This document shows positions 36,362 through 45,918 of a DNA stretch of 64,000 nucleotides, in pieces; the first letter of the stretch is position 1; every line of letters starts with the position of its first letter. The stretch is from Novibacillus thermophilus (GTDB lineage Bacteria > Bacillota > Bacilli > Thermoactinomycetales > Novibacillaceae). The stretch lies in contig NZ_CP019699.1 in assembly GCF_002005165.1 (NCBI RefSeq), forward strand, positions 1,302,001 through 1,366,000. Direction: 5' to 3'. The notes under the pieces were generated by a model. It was not told where the DNA came from. It did no database searches and was given only the letters and a program-made list of their open reading frames with translations. The position numbers and the translations under genes were made by a program.

Positions 36362-37270
36362 GTGCAAAAGATTGTGCAGCTGTTGCGCCAGGCAGGCGTC
36401 TCGCGTGTGACGGCCGATGAGCCCTTGGCTCACCACACAACGTGGCGGATCGGAGGGCCTGCCGATGTGTTTGTTTACCCCAAAAGTAAAGATGAGTTGC
36501 AAAAGGCGATGCACATCCTCTACCAGGAAGGGATTCCGTGGCGCGCCATAGGGCGGGGGTCTAATTTGTTAGTGAGGGATGCCGGCATTCGCGGTGCCGT
36601 CATCAAGTTAGGGGATGGACTGGACCACGTGACGATCGATGGCGTTCAAGTCACCGCGGGAGGCGGGTACTCTTTCGTGGGCCTGGCTGGCAAAACGGCG
36701 AAGGCCGGTTTGACCGGATTGGAATTCGGAGTCGGAATTCCTGGCACGGTAGGCGGTGCTGTCTACATGAACGCAGGAGCCCACGGGTCGGACGTCTCGA
36801 GAATCCTCGTCTCCGCCGAAGTGATGCTGGACACGGGGGAGTGGGAGATCATGACGGCGGAAGATTTGAAGTTTCGCTACCGCACGAGCGCCCTTCAAGA
36901 AGACAAACCCGGCATCGTAACAGAGGCAACCTTCCGCCTAACCCCCGGCAACGCCGAGGAAATTATGGCGAATGTACGAGCCTACAAACAGAGGCGGAGC
37001 CGCACACAGCCTATTCAATACCCTTGTGCCGGCAGTGTCTTTCGCAACCCACCGGGAGATTACGCCGGAAACTTAATCGAATCTGCAGGGTTAAAAGGGT
37101 ATCGAATCGGGGATGCAGAAGTGTCTGAGCTTCACGCCAACTTCATCATCAATCGCGGAGAAGCGACGGCAGAGGACGTCCTGGCGTTAATTTCCCACAT
37201 ACAACAAATCGTAAAAGATAAATTCGGCGTCGAACTGCAAACGGAAGTTCAGGTGGCAGGCGAAGAGTAA
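36362..37270 (+). CDS. murB: UDP-N-acetylenolpyruvoylglucosamine reductase MurB
   Basis: 302 residues. A flavoprotein that uses NADPH to reduce enolpyruvyl-UDP-GlcNAc to UDP-MurNAc. It shows the FAD-binding HHTTWRIGGPADVFVYP segment, GRGSNLLVRD, the GIPGTVGGAVYMNAGA loop, and the catalytic serine region AGSVFRNPPG, with no Tyr-loop insertion, i.e. type II MurB as in other Firmicutes. GTG 36362 follows AAAGGAGGT; a longer open frame reaches 36299 but has no ribosome site. Confidence 0.95.
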   Translation: MQKIVQLLRQAGVSRVTADEPLAHHTTWRIGGPADVFVYPKSKDELQKAMHILYQEGIPWRAIGRGSNLLVRDAGIRGAVIKLGDGLDHVTIDGVQVTAGGGYSFVGLAGKTAKAGLTGLEFGVGIPGTVGGAVYMNAGAHGSDVSRILVSAEVMLDTGEWEIMTAEDLKFRYRTSALQEDKPGIVTEATFRLTPGNAEEIMANVRAYKQRRSRTQPIQYPCAGSVFRNPPGDYAGNLIESAGLKGYRIGDAEVSELHANFIINRGEATAEDVLALISHIQQIVKDKFGVELQTEVQVAGEE

Positions 37271-37373
37271 ACGAAAGTGTCAGTTTTATGAGGTGTTCTG
37301 CCTTTTGCACGACTGTGAGATCTGTTAAAATAATATCGTATCAAAGCGATGATATAAAGAGGAGCCGGTAAAA

Positions 37374-38168
37374 GTGCCTGCCTCCATTCCTCCCTTTCGA
37401 GAAAAAAAAGCAAAAGTGACCCATCCGAACCGTTGGGCGATTGGGTTTATCCTTTTCTTTTTTATATCCGCCCTCGTGTTGCTATTCTTTCAATCCCCGC
37501 TGAGCAAAATTCAACACATTGAGATAAAAGGTCAAGAGACGTTGGAAGAAAACGAGATTGCAGCACAAGTGTCATTAGCACCTGGCGTGCAGTTTTTCGA
37601 ATGGGACCGGGAGAAAGCGGAGGAGAGACTTAGGAAATATCCGCAAGTAAAAGATGTGGCAGTCACAAAGATTTTTCCTGGGAAAGTGGTCATCACCCTC
37701 AGTGAGTGGCGGCGGGTTGCCTTGTGGCTTCATGCAGATGACGGTTCCGTCGACCGGTTGCACCCCGTTTTAGAGAACGGTTCTGTTTTAGACGAACCGT
37801 GGGATGGAAAAGTGGACAAGCCCCTGCTTCGCGGGTGGGAGGACGTGTCGAAGGTGAAAGCCCTCAGCCAGGAACTGGCAAAAGTTGAACCAGAAACGCT
37901 GCGTACGCTTTCGGAAATTCACCCACATGAGAGTGACTTGTACGATGACGAAGTGCGCGTTTTCACTGATGAAGGGAATGAAGTTATTACGCGTATCTCC
38001 ACTTTCCGCGACAACATTGCCCAATACCGAAAGTTTATTCCTGACGATGCAAGAGGTATTGTGCACATGACGTACAGCGAAGACTTCGGGTGGTTTGAAC
38101 CTTACGTTAAAGAAGACACGCGAGACGAGGAGCAGGGGAGTGAAGCAGACGATACGAGACAGCCGTAA
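37374..38168 (+). CDS. divIB: Cell division protein DivIB (FtsQ)
   Basis: 264 residues: basic cytoplasmic N-terminus, one membrane helix (about 22-42), a POTRA domain (about 45-115, beginning IQHIEIKGQETLEENEI), then the beta domain and an acidic disordered tail. It is the Gram-positive FtsQ, a partner of FtsL and DivIC in septum activation. GTG 37374 is preceded by GAGGAG. B. subtilis has ylxW, ylxX and sbp after this gene; they are absent here. Confidence 0.9.
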   Translation: MPASIPPFREKKAKVTHPNRWAIGFILFFFISALVLLFFQSPLSKIQHIEIKGQETLEENEIAAQVSLAPGVQFFEWDREKAEERLRKYPQVKDVAVTKIFPGKVVITLSEWRRVALWLHADDGSVDRLHPVLENGSVLDEPWDGKVDKPLLRGWEDVSKVKALSQELAKVEPETLRTLSEIHPHESDLYDDEVRVFTDEGNEVITRISTFRDNIAQYRKFIPDDARGIVHMTYSEDFGWFEPYVKEDTRDEEQGSEADDTRQP

Positions 38169-38394
38169 AATGTGCCCAAAATTCTTGAAAAATGCCCCTT
38201 TTTCGTCGATACAGAGCAATAGGTGGCAGAAGGGGGAGAAATAGAAACTTGAACGTCGCGTTTTCCGTTTTCAAAAGGAGAGCCCGTGTAAAAGCGAGCC
38301 TTCTCCCAATAAACTCTTCCCAATCCGCTAAAGATACGGTAGAGTTAGAATAACGATCGACGTAATATTTTCCACTGCAAAATTTGCACAGAAA

Positions 38395-38422
38395 AAAGGA
38401 ATTGCTCGATGATCTGTGGAAA
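38395..38422 (+). promoter_or_regulatory. Sigma-H-type promoter upstream of ftsA
   Basis: AAAGGAATT (38395-38403), a 12-bp spacer and GTGGAAA (38416-38422) fit the sigma-H consensus RNAGGAWWW-(11-12)-RNNGAAT with one mismatch. In B. subtilis one ftsAZ promoter is sigma-H-dependent and raises FtsZ at sporulation onset. The rest of the 302-bp gap 38169-38470 holds no gene that I can recognise. Confidence 0.5.
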
Positions 38423-38470
38423 TAAACACATATCGGTCTTTAAAGTGGGATGCAGAGGAGGTGCCACCGG

Positions 38471-39709
38471 TTGAGCAGTGAGTTTATCGTGAGTTTGGAC
38501 ATGGGATCATCCAAAGTCCGCGCCATTATTGGAGAAATAAACGACGGAACGATCCAGATTGTCGGTGTAGGCACTGCCGAGTCCCGGGGAATCAAAAAAG
38601 GAGCCATTGTCGACATCGATCAAACCGTTCATTCCATTCGCGAAGCTGTCAATCAAGCGGAACAAATGGTCGGAATTGACATTGATGAAGTGTACGTGGG
38701 CATATCAGGGAATGACATCGAACTGCATGCCAGTCACGGGGTCGTCGCTGTCTCCAGTGACGACCGGGAAATTAGGCAAAAAGACATTGAACGGGTGTTG
38801 CAAGCATCCCGTGTCATTGCCATACCGCCCGAGCGAGAAATCATCGATGTCGTACCAAAACAATTTTTAGTAGACGGGCTTGGCGACATCCAAGACCCGC
38901 GCGGGATGATTGGCGTTCGTTTGGAAGTTGAGGCCACCGTCATTACAGGGTCTAAGACGATCTTGCACAACGTGATCCGCTGTATCGAGAAAGCGGAACT
39001 GGGCGTTGCCGGAATCTATTTGCTGCCGCTCGCCAGTAGTGAGGTGGCTCTGTCAAAAGACGAAAAACAGCTCGGTGTTGTACTGGCCGACATCGGGGCA
39101 GGGACGACGACGATCGCCGTTTTTGAACAGGGAAACTTGGTGGCTTCACGGGTTATACCGATCGGCGGGGAATACATAACGAATGACGTATCTATCGGCT
39201 TTCACACGCAGTTCGATATAGCTGAGAGAATTAAAGTCAAATACGGGTGTGCCTTGATCGAAGACGCCTCACGAGATATTCAGTTTAAAGTTTCCCGCAT
39301 TGGAAGCAACGAAGAGCAGGAGTACAACCAAGTAGATCTCGCGGAAATTATTGAACCGCGGGTCGAGGAAATGTTTGTTTTGATCCGGCAGGAATTAGAG
39401 CAAATGGGTTACAGGGAGCCTCCTGCGGGAGGGTATGTCCTGACAGGAGGGGTGATGTCTTTAGCCGGGACGATTAAAGTCGCCCGGAATACGCTGGCGA
39501 ATTCCGTCCGCGTCGCTGAACCGGACGATGTCGGAGTGCGGGACCCGTCTTACACGAGCGGGGTCGGTGTCATACGCTTCGCGCTCAAGCAACAGCCGGG
39601 ATCCACGCGCTCGTCCACAGGCGGACAGAAGAAAAAAACAAGACGGACGGTTCGTCGGAAGGAACCGTTTTTGCAGCGGGTCAAGAGTTGGCTGAGCGAA
39701 TTTATTTAA
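38471..39709 (+). CDS. ftsA: Cell division protein FtsA
   Basis: 412 residues, actin-like ATPase that tethers FtsZ to the membrane. The phosphate 1 motif SLDMGSSKVRAIIGE is at the N-terminus, the second phosphate loop is LADIGAGTTTIAVF, and the adenosine motif is LTGGVMSLAG. The last residues PFLQRVKSWLSEFI form the membrane-binding amphipathic helix after a Lys/Arg-rich linker. The start is TTG 38471 with AGAGGAGGTG upstream. ftsZ follows after 35 bp in one transcript. Confidence 0.96.
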   Translation: MSSEFIVSLDMGSSKVRAIIGEINDGTIQIVGVGTAESRGIKKGAIVDIDQTVHSIREAVNQAEQMVGIDIDEVYVGISGNDIELHASHGVVAVSSDDREIRQKDIERVLQASRVIAIPPEREIIDVVPKQFLVDGLGDIQDPRGMIGVRLEVEATVITGSKTILHNVIRCIEKAELGVAGIYLLPLASSEVALSKDEKQLGVVLADIGAGTTTIAVFEQGNLVASRVIPIGGEYITNDVSIGFHTQFDIAERIKVKYGCALIEDASRDIQFKVSRIGSNEEQEYNQVDLAEIIEPRVEEMFVLIRQELEQMGYREPPAGGYVLTGGVMSLAGTIKVARNTLANSVRVAEPDDVGVRDPSYTSGVGVIRFALKQQPGSTRSSTGGQKKKTRRTVRRKEPFLQRVKSWLSEFI

Positions 39710-39744
39710 TGGATTTTGGAGACTGACTGCGAGGGGGAACGACG

Positions 39745-40845
39745 ATGTTAGAGTTCGAAATGGATGTTGAACAAGTCGCGCAAATAAAAGTCATCGGTGT
39801 CGGTGGCGGGGGCAGCAACGCCGTGAACCGAATGATTGACAGCGACGTGAAAGGTGTCGAGTTCATCGCCGTCAATACGGATGCTCAGGCGCTGAACCGT
39901 TCACTGGCTGAAACGAAACTGCAAATTGGAGACAAGTTGACCCGGGGACTGGGGGCTGGTGCCAATCCGGAAATCGGGAAGAAAGCGGCAGAAGAATCAC
40001 GGGAGAGTATCGAGAACGCGTTAAAGGGTGCGGACATGGTATTCGTGACGGCCGGAATGGGCGGTGGAACGGGTACAGGAGCGGCACCGGTCATTGCAGA
40101 AGTCGCCCGGGAGGTGGGAGCGTTGACGGTGGGCGTCGTCACTCGACCGTTTACGTTTGAGGGACGTCGCCGTTCACAGCAAGCGGAAAACGGGATTGTG
40201 GCGTTGAAAGACAAAGTCGATACGCTCATCGTCATTCCGAACGACCGTCTTTTGGAAATTGTGGACAAAAATACGCCGATGTTGGAGGCTTTCCGTGAAG
40301 CTGACAATGTTCTCAGGCAAGGTGTACAAGGCATTTCTGACTTGATTGCCGTTCCTGGACTCATCAATCTCGACTTCGCCGACGTGAAGACGATCATGAC
40401 CGAGCGCGGCTCGGCACTGATGGGAATCGGCATGGCCACGGGAGAGAACCGGGCGGCTGAAGCGGCCAAAAAAGCGATCTGCAGTCCCCTGTTGGAGACA
40501 TCCATCGACGGGGCGCGCGGCGTGTTGATGAACATCACCGGGGGCACCAATCTCAGTTTGTACGAAGTCAACGAAGCGGCAGACATCGTCTCCTCGGCTT
40601 CGGACCCGGAGGTCAACATGATATTCGGTGCCGTCATTAACGAAGATTTAAAAGACGAAATACTCGTGACGGTCATCGCGACTGGTTTTGAACATCAAGA
40701 ACAGGGGCAGGCAAAGCCGAGCAAGCCCCAGTTCCAACGCACCCGAAGTGTCAACGACAACCACGAACTGAATATCAGGCCGTTCAACAAGCCGGATGAC
40801 AATCTGGACATTCCGACGTTTTTACGGAATCGGCGTAACAAATAA
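39745..40845 (+). CDS. ftsZ: Cell division GTPase FtsZ
   Basis: 366 residues, the tubulin homologue that forms the Z ring. The GTP-binding tubulin signature GGGTGTG lies near residue 105, the N-terminal [17 protein letters not shown] is typical, and the catalytic T7 loop is [12 protein letters not shown] short flexible linker leads to the conserved C-terminal peptide [14 protein letters not shown], which binds FtsA and SepF. A strong terminator follows, making ftsZ the last gene of this unit. Confidence 0.98.
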   Translation: MLEFEMDVEQVAQIKVIGVGGGGSNAVNRMIDSDVKGVEFIAVNTDAQALNRSLAETKLQIGDKLTRGLGAGANPEIGKKAAEESRESIENALKGADMVFVTAGMGGGTGTGAAPVIAEVAREVGALTVGVVTRPFTFEGRRRSQQAENGIVALKDKVDTLIVIPNDRLLEIVDKNTPMLEAFREADNVLRQGVQGISDLIAVPGLINLDFADVKTIMTERGSALMGIGMATGENRAAEAAKKAICSPLLETSIDGARGVLMNITGGTNLSLYEVNEAADIVSSASDPEVNMIFGAVINEDLKDEILVTVIATGFEHQEQGQAKPSKPQFQRTRSVNDNHELNIRPFNKPDDNLDIPTFLRNRRNK

Positions 40846-40870
40846 TTCGGTACAAGGCCGCGTTGTGACT

Positions 40871-40897
40871 AAAAACAGCCTCATTTGGGCTGTTTTT
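40871..40897 (+). terminator. Rho-independent terminator after ftsZ
   Basis: AAAAACAGCC (40871-40880) and GGGCTGTTTTT (40887-40897) pair around TCATTT, with the T tract forming part of the arm. It lies 19 bp before the start codon of the next gene. Confidence 0.85.
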
Positions 40898-40915
40898 ACA
40901 TGGGAGGAGTTTTTG

Positions 40916-42510
40916 GTGGGTGACGTACTGTTCACGGGGGGAAAAATTGCGACCCTGGATTCAAATGGAACGATCGCGGAAGCCCTCGTTGCGAGGGACG
41001 AGCGCATATTGGCCGTCGGGAGTGCGCACGAGTTAGAGCTTCAGTTTGGCCGTCACGGGGTGAAGCGAGTAGATTTGGGTGGAAAGACCGTCGTTCCGGG
41101 ATGGATCGACAGCCACGCCCATCTCATCGGATACGGGATGAAGTTGCTGCGACTTTCGTTGGAAGACGTGACCGACCGGGCAGAACTCATTCGCCGGTTG
41201 AAAGAGAAAGTGGCACACACCCCTCCGGGTGAGTGGATCGTCGGAATGGGATGGGACGATAACCATCTCAGTGGCGGAGATATGCTCAACCGCTTTGACC
41301 TCGATGCGTTGTCGCAAGTGCATCCGATCGTGCTCATTCGCGTCTGTACCCATGTCGTCGTCGTCAATTCGTTGGCATTGAAAATGGCCGGAATGGATCG
41401 ATTGAGGGCTGATCCCCCGGGTGGAAAAATTTTGCGCACGGAAGGCGGAGAACCGAACGGATTTTTGTTGGAAAAAGCGGCGGAAATGATGAAGCGGCAC
41501 GTGCCGGAGATGACGAAGCACCAACTGGAAAAAGCGACACAGCTGGCGATCCTTGAAGCTCACAAGCTCGGCCTGACGAGTGTGCATACGGAAGATATCC
41601 GTTATGCCGGGGGAGTGGACCAGACGTGGTCGATTTATCGACGGCTGATAGGGCCCAGTGCTTATCGGCTGCGTTGCCATCTTCTCATCCACCACGACGG
41701 GTTGAACGAGTTGTGTAAACGCAACTGGTCGACGGGATACGGGGACGACTGGATAAAGGTTGGAGCGATGAAAATTTTTGCAGACGGTTCTTTGGGCGGA
41801 AGAGGGGCTTGGCTGTCTGAACCTTACGCTGATGCACCGGACCAGACGGGCGTACGCGTACACTGTCACGGCGTGATGCTTGAGCTGATTCAAAAAGCGC
41901 GCAGACAGGGCTTGGCCGTCGCTGTTCACGCCATCGGGGATGCGGCACTGGAACAGATCCTCTCCGCGTTGGAACGCGTCCCTTCGCTGTCGTTTCCTGA
42001 CCGGCTCATCCACGTGCAAGTGATTCGTCCCGACCTTGTCACACGGATGAAAAAAAGCCATGTCGTCGCCGATATTCAACCGCGGTTTGTCGTCAGCGAC
42101 TTGCCTTGGGTGAAAGAGAGACTGGGAGATTCTCGCCTGAAGTGGTCTTACGCGTGGAAGACGCTCATGGACGCTGGAATTCCGTTAGCGGGGGATCTGA
42201 CGCTCCAGTTGAACCCCTCAACCCACTGTTAGGTGTTCACGCAGCGGAAACGAGGCGGGCGCCTGGAGTGGAACATGAAGGTTTTTTTAAGGAACAGCGC
42301 CTCAGCCGCATGGAGGCGATCCACCTTTATACGAGGGGAGGGGCTTACGCCAGCGGCGAACTGGATGTGAAGGGCACACTTGAACCAGGCAAACTGGCCG
42401 ATTTTGTCGTCCTCTCCCACGATATTGTGGACGAACCAGATCCGGACGTCCTGTTAGACGCAAAAACTGAAATGACTGTAGTCGGAGGAGAGATCGTGTA
42501 TTCGTGGTAA
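40916..42510 (+). pseudogene. YtcJ-like metal-dependent amidohydrolase, frame broken by one base at a G5 run
   Basis: About 530 residues after repair; an amidohydrolase 3 family (PF07969) enzyme of the YtcJ kind. The N-terminal metal motif is VVPGWIDSHAHLIGYG near residue 60, a lone His in AVHAIGDAALEQIL is further on, and the C-terminal VKGTLEPGKLADFVVL is typical. The first frame stops at 42232; the sequence resumes as GGSDAPVEPLNPLLGVHAAE when one G is added to the run 42190-42194. GTG 40916 follows GGGAGGAG. The gene sits between ftsZ and spoIIGA, where I do not recall it in B. subtilis. Substrate unknown. Confidence 0.78.
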
Positions 42511-42679
42511 ACCTTCCGCTGTCAGTGCACGCGTTAGTGGCTCCCTGCTGCCTTTTCCAAAATGCGCTCATGACCTTCAGGTATGCTACTTGATGCTTGC
42601 AGAACCAACCCCTTTCCGCGCACCGTCTCGTTTTTTTGACGAGTGCGTTTTCCCTCCAAGCGAACCGTTTTTCATAGAT

Positions 42680-42695
42680 GGCGTCCATGGACGCC
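42680..42695. other. Perfect 16-bp palindrome in the 343-bp gap before spoIIGA
   Basis: GGCGTCCATGGACGCC is self-complementary over its whole length. It lies in the noncoding stretch 42511-42853, which also holds a small hairpin (arms CTCGT/ACGAG near 42628-42644) and then the spoIIG promoter. It could be a protein site or part of a terminator (no T tract on the plus strand). Confidence 0.35.
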
Positions 42696-42750
42696 CCCTT
42701 CTTCCTAATCTCCCCTCACTGATGACACTTCAACACAAAAAGGTACACTG

Positions 42751-42819
42751 TTCGACGAAAAAAATTATCAGCCTACTAGCATGTTTTGACAGCCTTCGAA
42801 ATAGAATTGGGTATATACT
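42751..42819 (+). promoter_or_regulatory. Spo0A-dependent spoIIG promoter with 22-bp spacer
   Basis: TTGACA (42786-42791) and TATACT (42814-42819) are separated by exactly 22 bp, the hallmark of the B. subtilis spoIIG promoter, which sigma-A cannot use without phosphorylated Spo0A. Spo0A-box-like sites on the reverse strand sense are present: TTCGACGAA (42751-42759), TTTGACA overlapping the -35 (42785-42791), and TTCGAAA (42795-42801). The spoIIGA start lies 35 bp downstream. Confidence 0.8.
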
Positions 42820-42853
42820 GTTTACACCTTCACTTTTTGAGAGGAGTTTGGAC

Positions 42854-43762
42854 ATGACGGTGTATGCGGACATGGTCTTTCTCCTCAATTTTTGCGTGGA
42901 CTTTCTGCTCCTCTGGCTGACGATGGCCATTCGCAAGCAGAAAACCGCGTATTGGCGGTTAGCGGTAGCCGCCGTACTCGGGGCGTGCTATGCCGTCATG
43001 ATGTTAGCTCCTGTCGCATCGTGGGTGTTTGCGTGGGGTGTCAAATTGTTATGGTCGTGCCTGATGGTGTTCGTCGCGTTCGGATACCGCAGTAGGCCTG
43101 CCTTTTTGCGCAACTGGGGCGTGTTTTATTTCACGTCGTTTGTGGTGGGAGGCGGCATGTTCGCGGCACACTATTTTTTGCTCGATCACCAAGAGGCTTT
43201 AAACGGTCTACTGGTAACCCAGTCCGGTGGGATGGGAACACCGGTGACGTGGACGTTCGTGGTCCTCGCTTTCCCGCTGGTGTGGTTCTACTCCCGACTC
43301 ACCTTTAAATCTTTGGCCGAAAGGCAAGACATTCACCACTTTCTCGTACACGTGGAGATCCAGATCGGGAAACGAGGACTACGCACGGTAGGGTTTATCG
43401 ACACGGGCAATCAACTCCGCGATCCGTTCACGCGGACGCCGGTGATGATAGCGGAACACAGATTAATCGCCCCTCTGTTGCCCCCACCCGTAAAAAAAGC
43501 CGTCAAAGAACGCGACGTGACCGCGGGTTTGTCACGGCTTCCGCCTGAATGGGGGACCCGGATGAAACTGATCCCTTACCGCAGTGTGAGGCGGGGAACT
43601 GACTTTCTCTTGGCGTTGAAGCCGGACAAGGTTCAGGTCGTGCGGGAAGGGCGCACGTTTAGTGTCAACGATGTGCTCATCGGGTTGGACAGTGGACCGC
43701 TGTCTTCTGACGGCACGTACCAAATGATTGTACACCCGGCGTGCGTGGATGAAGCGGTTTAA
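42854..43762 (+). CDS. spoIIGA: Sporulation sigma-E factor-processing peptidase SpoIIGA
   Basis: 302 residues. Five membrane helices occupy the first 150 residues, then a cytoplasmic aspartic protease domain with the catalytic DTG at residues 183-185 ([12 protein letters not shown]). It cleaves pro-sigma-E in the mother cell after the SpoIIR signal. ATG 42854 follows GAGAGGAG; the upstream frame continues open but lies in promoter sequence. It is co-transcribed with sigE, 22 bp downstream. Confidence 0.93.
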   Translation: MTVYADMVFLLNFCVDFLLLWLTMAIRKQKTAYWRLAVAAVLGACYAVMMLAPVASWVFAWGVKLLWSCLMVFVAFGYRSRPAFLRNWGVFYFTSFVVGGGMFAAHYFLLDHQEALNGLLVTQSGGMGTPVTWTFVVLAFPLVWFYSRLTFKSLAERQDIHHFLVHVEIQIGKRGLRTVGFIDTGNQLRDPFTRTPVMIAEHRLIAPLLPPPVKKAVKERDVTAGLSRLPPEWGTRMKLIPYRSVRRGTDFLLALKPDKVQVVREGRTFSVNDVLIGLDSGPLSSDGTYQMIVHPACVDEAV

Positions 43763-43784
43763 ACGATTGGAGGAGGGAATAAAA

Positions 43785-44507
43785 GTGTTCTTAAAGTGGA
43801 AATGGTTTTTTTATTTGTGGTGGTACCGCTTCTTACTGTTAACGGGAATCAAAACGGAAGAGATTTACTACATTGGCGGCAGTGAAGCGCTGCCCCCTCC
43901 TTTAACGAGGCAAGAAGAGGAACATTTACTGCAAAAGCTCCCGTCAGGAGATGCCGCTGTTCGCGCGGTGTTAATTGAGCGCAATTTGCGCCTCGTCGTC
44001 TACATTGCTCGCAAGTTTGAAAACACCGGGATTAACATTGAAGACTTGATCTCTATCGGCACGATCGGTTTAATCAAAGCGGTGAACACGTTCGATCCGG
44101 AAAAAAAGATCAAGTTGGCGACGTACGCGTCGCGCTGCATTGAAAACGAAATTTTAATGTATTTGCGGCGCAACAACAAAATACGGACCGAAGTCTCTTT
44201 CGACGAGCCGCTAAACATCGACTTGGACGGAAATGAGCTACTGTTGTCCGACGTGATGGGAACAGAGAGCGATACGATTTACCGCGACATTGAAGACGAA
44301 GTAGACAAAAAAATTTTAAAGAAGGCGTTAGAGACGTTAAACGAACGCGAGCGGACGATCATGAAACTGCGTTTCGGCCTGGAAGGCGGGGAAGAAATGA
44401 CACAAAAAGACGTCGCCGACCTGCTCGGTATTTCACAATCGTACATCTCGCGTTTAGAAAAACGGATTTTAAAACGGCTGCGCAGAGAATTCAACCGTAT
44501 GGTGTGA
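43785..44507 (+). CDS. sigE: RNA polymerase sigma-E factor (pro-form)
   Basis: 240 residues. The first 27 or so residues are a hydrophobic, Trp-rich pro-sequence ([18 protein letters not shown]) ahead of the conserved [17 protein letters not shown]; by analogy SpoIIGA cuts before YYIGG. Region 2 ([32 protein letters not shown]) and region 4 ([22 protein letters not shown]) are complete. It is the early mother-cell sigma factor. GTG 43785 follows GGAGGAGGG. The following sigG gene starts 140 bp later. Confidence 0.96.
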   Translation: MFLKWKWFFYLWWYRFLLLTGIKTEEIYYIGGSEALPPPLTRQEEEHLLQKLPSGDAAVRAVLIERNLRLVVYIARKFENTGINIEDLISIGTIGLIKAVNTFDPEKKIKLATYASRCIENEILMYLRRNNKIRTEVSFDEPLNIDLDGNELLLSDVMGTESDTIYRDIEDEVDKKILKKALETLNERERTIMKLRFGLEGGEEMTQKDVADLLGISQSYISRLEKRILKRLRREFNRMV

Positions 44508-44647
44508 TTGCTAAAGTATATTTTCCTGCTGCAAGATCATTCGCCTTTTTTAAAAAAATCAATGACGTGTGATATTGGAGGCGAACTTATAATTTTCCTT
44601 CCCGAGGAGATACTGTTCAGTAATGCTGCTCCTTAGGAGGGAGAATC

Positions 44648-45430
44648 GTGACACGGAACAAAGTTGAGATCTGCGGGGTGGACACGTCCAAACTTCCCGT
44701 TTTGAAAAACGAGGAAATGCGGGAGCTTTTCCGCAAATTACAGTCAGGAGAAACATGGGCTCGCGAAAAACTCGTCAACGGAAACCTCCGTTTAGTGTTA
44801 AGTGTCATACAGCGATTCAACAACCGGGGCGAATATGTGGACGATCTGTTTCAGGTCGGGTGCATCGGCTTGATGAAAGCGATCGACAACTTTGACCTCA
44901 GTCAAAACGTGAAATTTTCTACATACGCCGTTCCGATGATTATTGGGGAGATCCGTCGCTATCTTCGGGACAACAATCCGATTCGGGTCTCGCGCTCTCT
45001 TCGGGACATCGCCTACAAAGCCTTGCAAGTGCGGGACACATTGACCAGCCAACATTCGCGGGAACCGACGGTACAGGAAATTGCCGAACAGTTGAATGTC
45101 CCGAAAGAAGATGTCGTGTTCGCACTAGATGCCATTCAAGATCCGGTGTCACTGTTTGAGCCGATATACCACGACGGGGGAGATCCCATTTACGTGATGG
45201 ACCAAATTAGTGACGAACGCAACAAAGATGTGCAGTGGGTAGAAGAAATTGCCCTGAGGGAAGCGATGCACAAGTTGAACGACAGGGAAAAATTGATTTT
45301 ATCGATGCGATTTTTTGACGGCAAAACGCAGATGGAGGTCGCAGACGAAATCGGCATTTCTCAGGCGCAAGTCTCCCGCCTCGAAAAAGCTGCCATCCAA
45401 CAAATGCAAAAAAACATTAAGACATCTTAG
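44648..45430 (+). CDS. sigG: RNA polymerase sigma-G factor
   Basis: 260 residues, the late forespore sigma factor. The N-terminal NKVEICGVDTSKLPVLKNEEM is the SpoIIAB-binding element found in sigma-G; region 2 shows RLVLSVIQRFNNRGEYVDDLFQ, and region 4 ends QMEVADEIGISQAQVSRLEK. GTG 44648 follows AGGAGGGAG. The order spoIIGA-sigE-sigG is conserved. I looked for a sigma-F/G promoter upstream and found only a partial -10 (GGCGAACTTA at 44580-44589) without a matching -35. Confidence 0.96.
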   Translation: MTRNKVEICGVDTSKLPVLKNEEMRELFRKLQSGETWAREKLVNGNLRLVLSVIQRFNNRGEYVDDLFQVGCIGLMKAIDNFDLSQNVKFSTYAVPMIIGEIRRYLRDNNPIRVSRSLRDIAYKALQVRDTLTSQHSREPTVQEIAEQLNVPKEDVVFALDAIQDPVSLFEPIYHDGGDPIYVMDQISDERNKDVQWVEEIALREAMHKLNDREKLILSMRFFDGKTQMEVADEIGISQAQVSRLEKAAIQQMQKNIKTS

Positions 45431-45450
45431 CCGCCCTCTGGCGGTTTTTT
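45431..45450 (+). terminator. Terminator after sigG
   Basis: CCGCC and GGCGG close a CTCT loop, followed by T6, immediately after the sigG stop. Confidence 0.85.
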
Positions 45451-45517
45451 AAGTACATCCCAGGCGTTTGTCTCATATACTCATACTAAAGCATATGAAC
45501 GGGAATGGGGGAATCCG

Positions 45518-45835
45518 GTGATCAAAATTTCAGACTTGCAAACGAAAGACGTTGTTAACATTCACGACGGGAAAAAGTTGGGGCACGTGAACGATCTAGA
45601 GCTGGATCTCGAACGGGGACGCGTTGAAGCCATCGTAGTGCCCGCGTCTACGAAAGTATTCAGTCTGTTTGGAGGAGAGGAGTACGTCATTCCTTGGCGC
45701 AACATCGTAAAGATCGGCTCCGATGTCATCCTCGTGCGCTTACAGGGAATCCCTTCAAACCACGACGTCTACGACCCTGAAGAAAAACTTTACCAACGCT
45801 CCGTCATCACGGCGAAACATGGGCATAAAAACTGA
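45518..45835 (+). CDS. ylmC: YlmC/YmxH family sporulation protein (PRC barrel)
   Basis: 105 residues of the PRC-barrel family; MIKISDLQTKDVVNIHDGKKLGHVNDLELD matches the YlmC/YmxH group of spore formers. B. subtilis ylmC is also just after sigG. The role is unknown; family members are expressed during sporulation. GTG 45518 follows GGGGGAA. It is flanked by terminators on both sides and is thus a single-gene unit; I could not assign its promoter with confidence, although CATACTAA near 45482 recalls a sigma-E -10. Confidence 0.85.
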   Translation: MIKISDLQTKDVVNIHDGKKLGHVNDLELDLERGRVEAIVVPASTKVFSLFGGEEYVIPWRNIVKIGSDVILVRLQGIPSNHDVYDPEEKLYQRSVITAKHGHKN

Positions 45836-45838
45836 AAG

Positions 45839-45860
45839 CCTCTGCACAAGAGGTTTTTTT
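45839..45860 (+). terminator. Terminator after ylmC
   Basis: CCTCT (45839-45843) and AGAGG (45849-45853) around GCACA, followed by T7. Confidence 0.75.
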
Positions 45861-45918
45861 GTTTGGACATTTGTCAACCGGGTGAGTTGTGGTAATATGA
45901 AATGAAGGAGGATGGGTT

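Noticed and set aside
41033-42079. A 348-codon reverse-strand frame opposite the amidohydrolase
   Set aside because: Shadow frame; the plus strand carries the clear amidohydrolase motifs.
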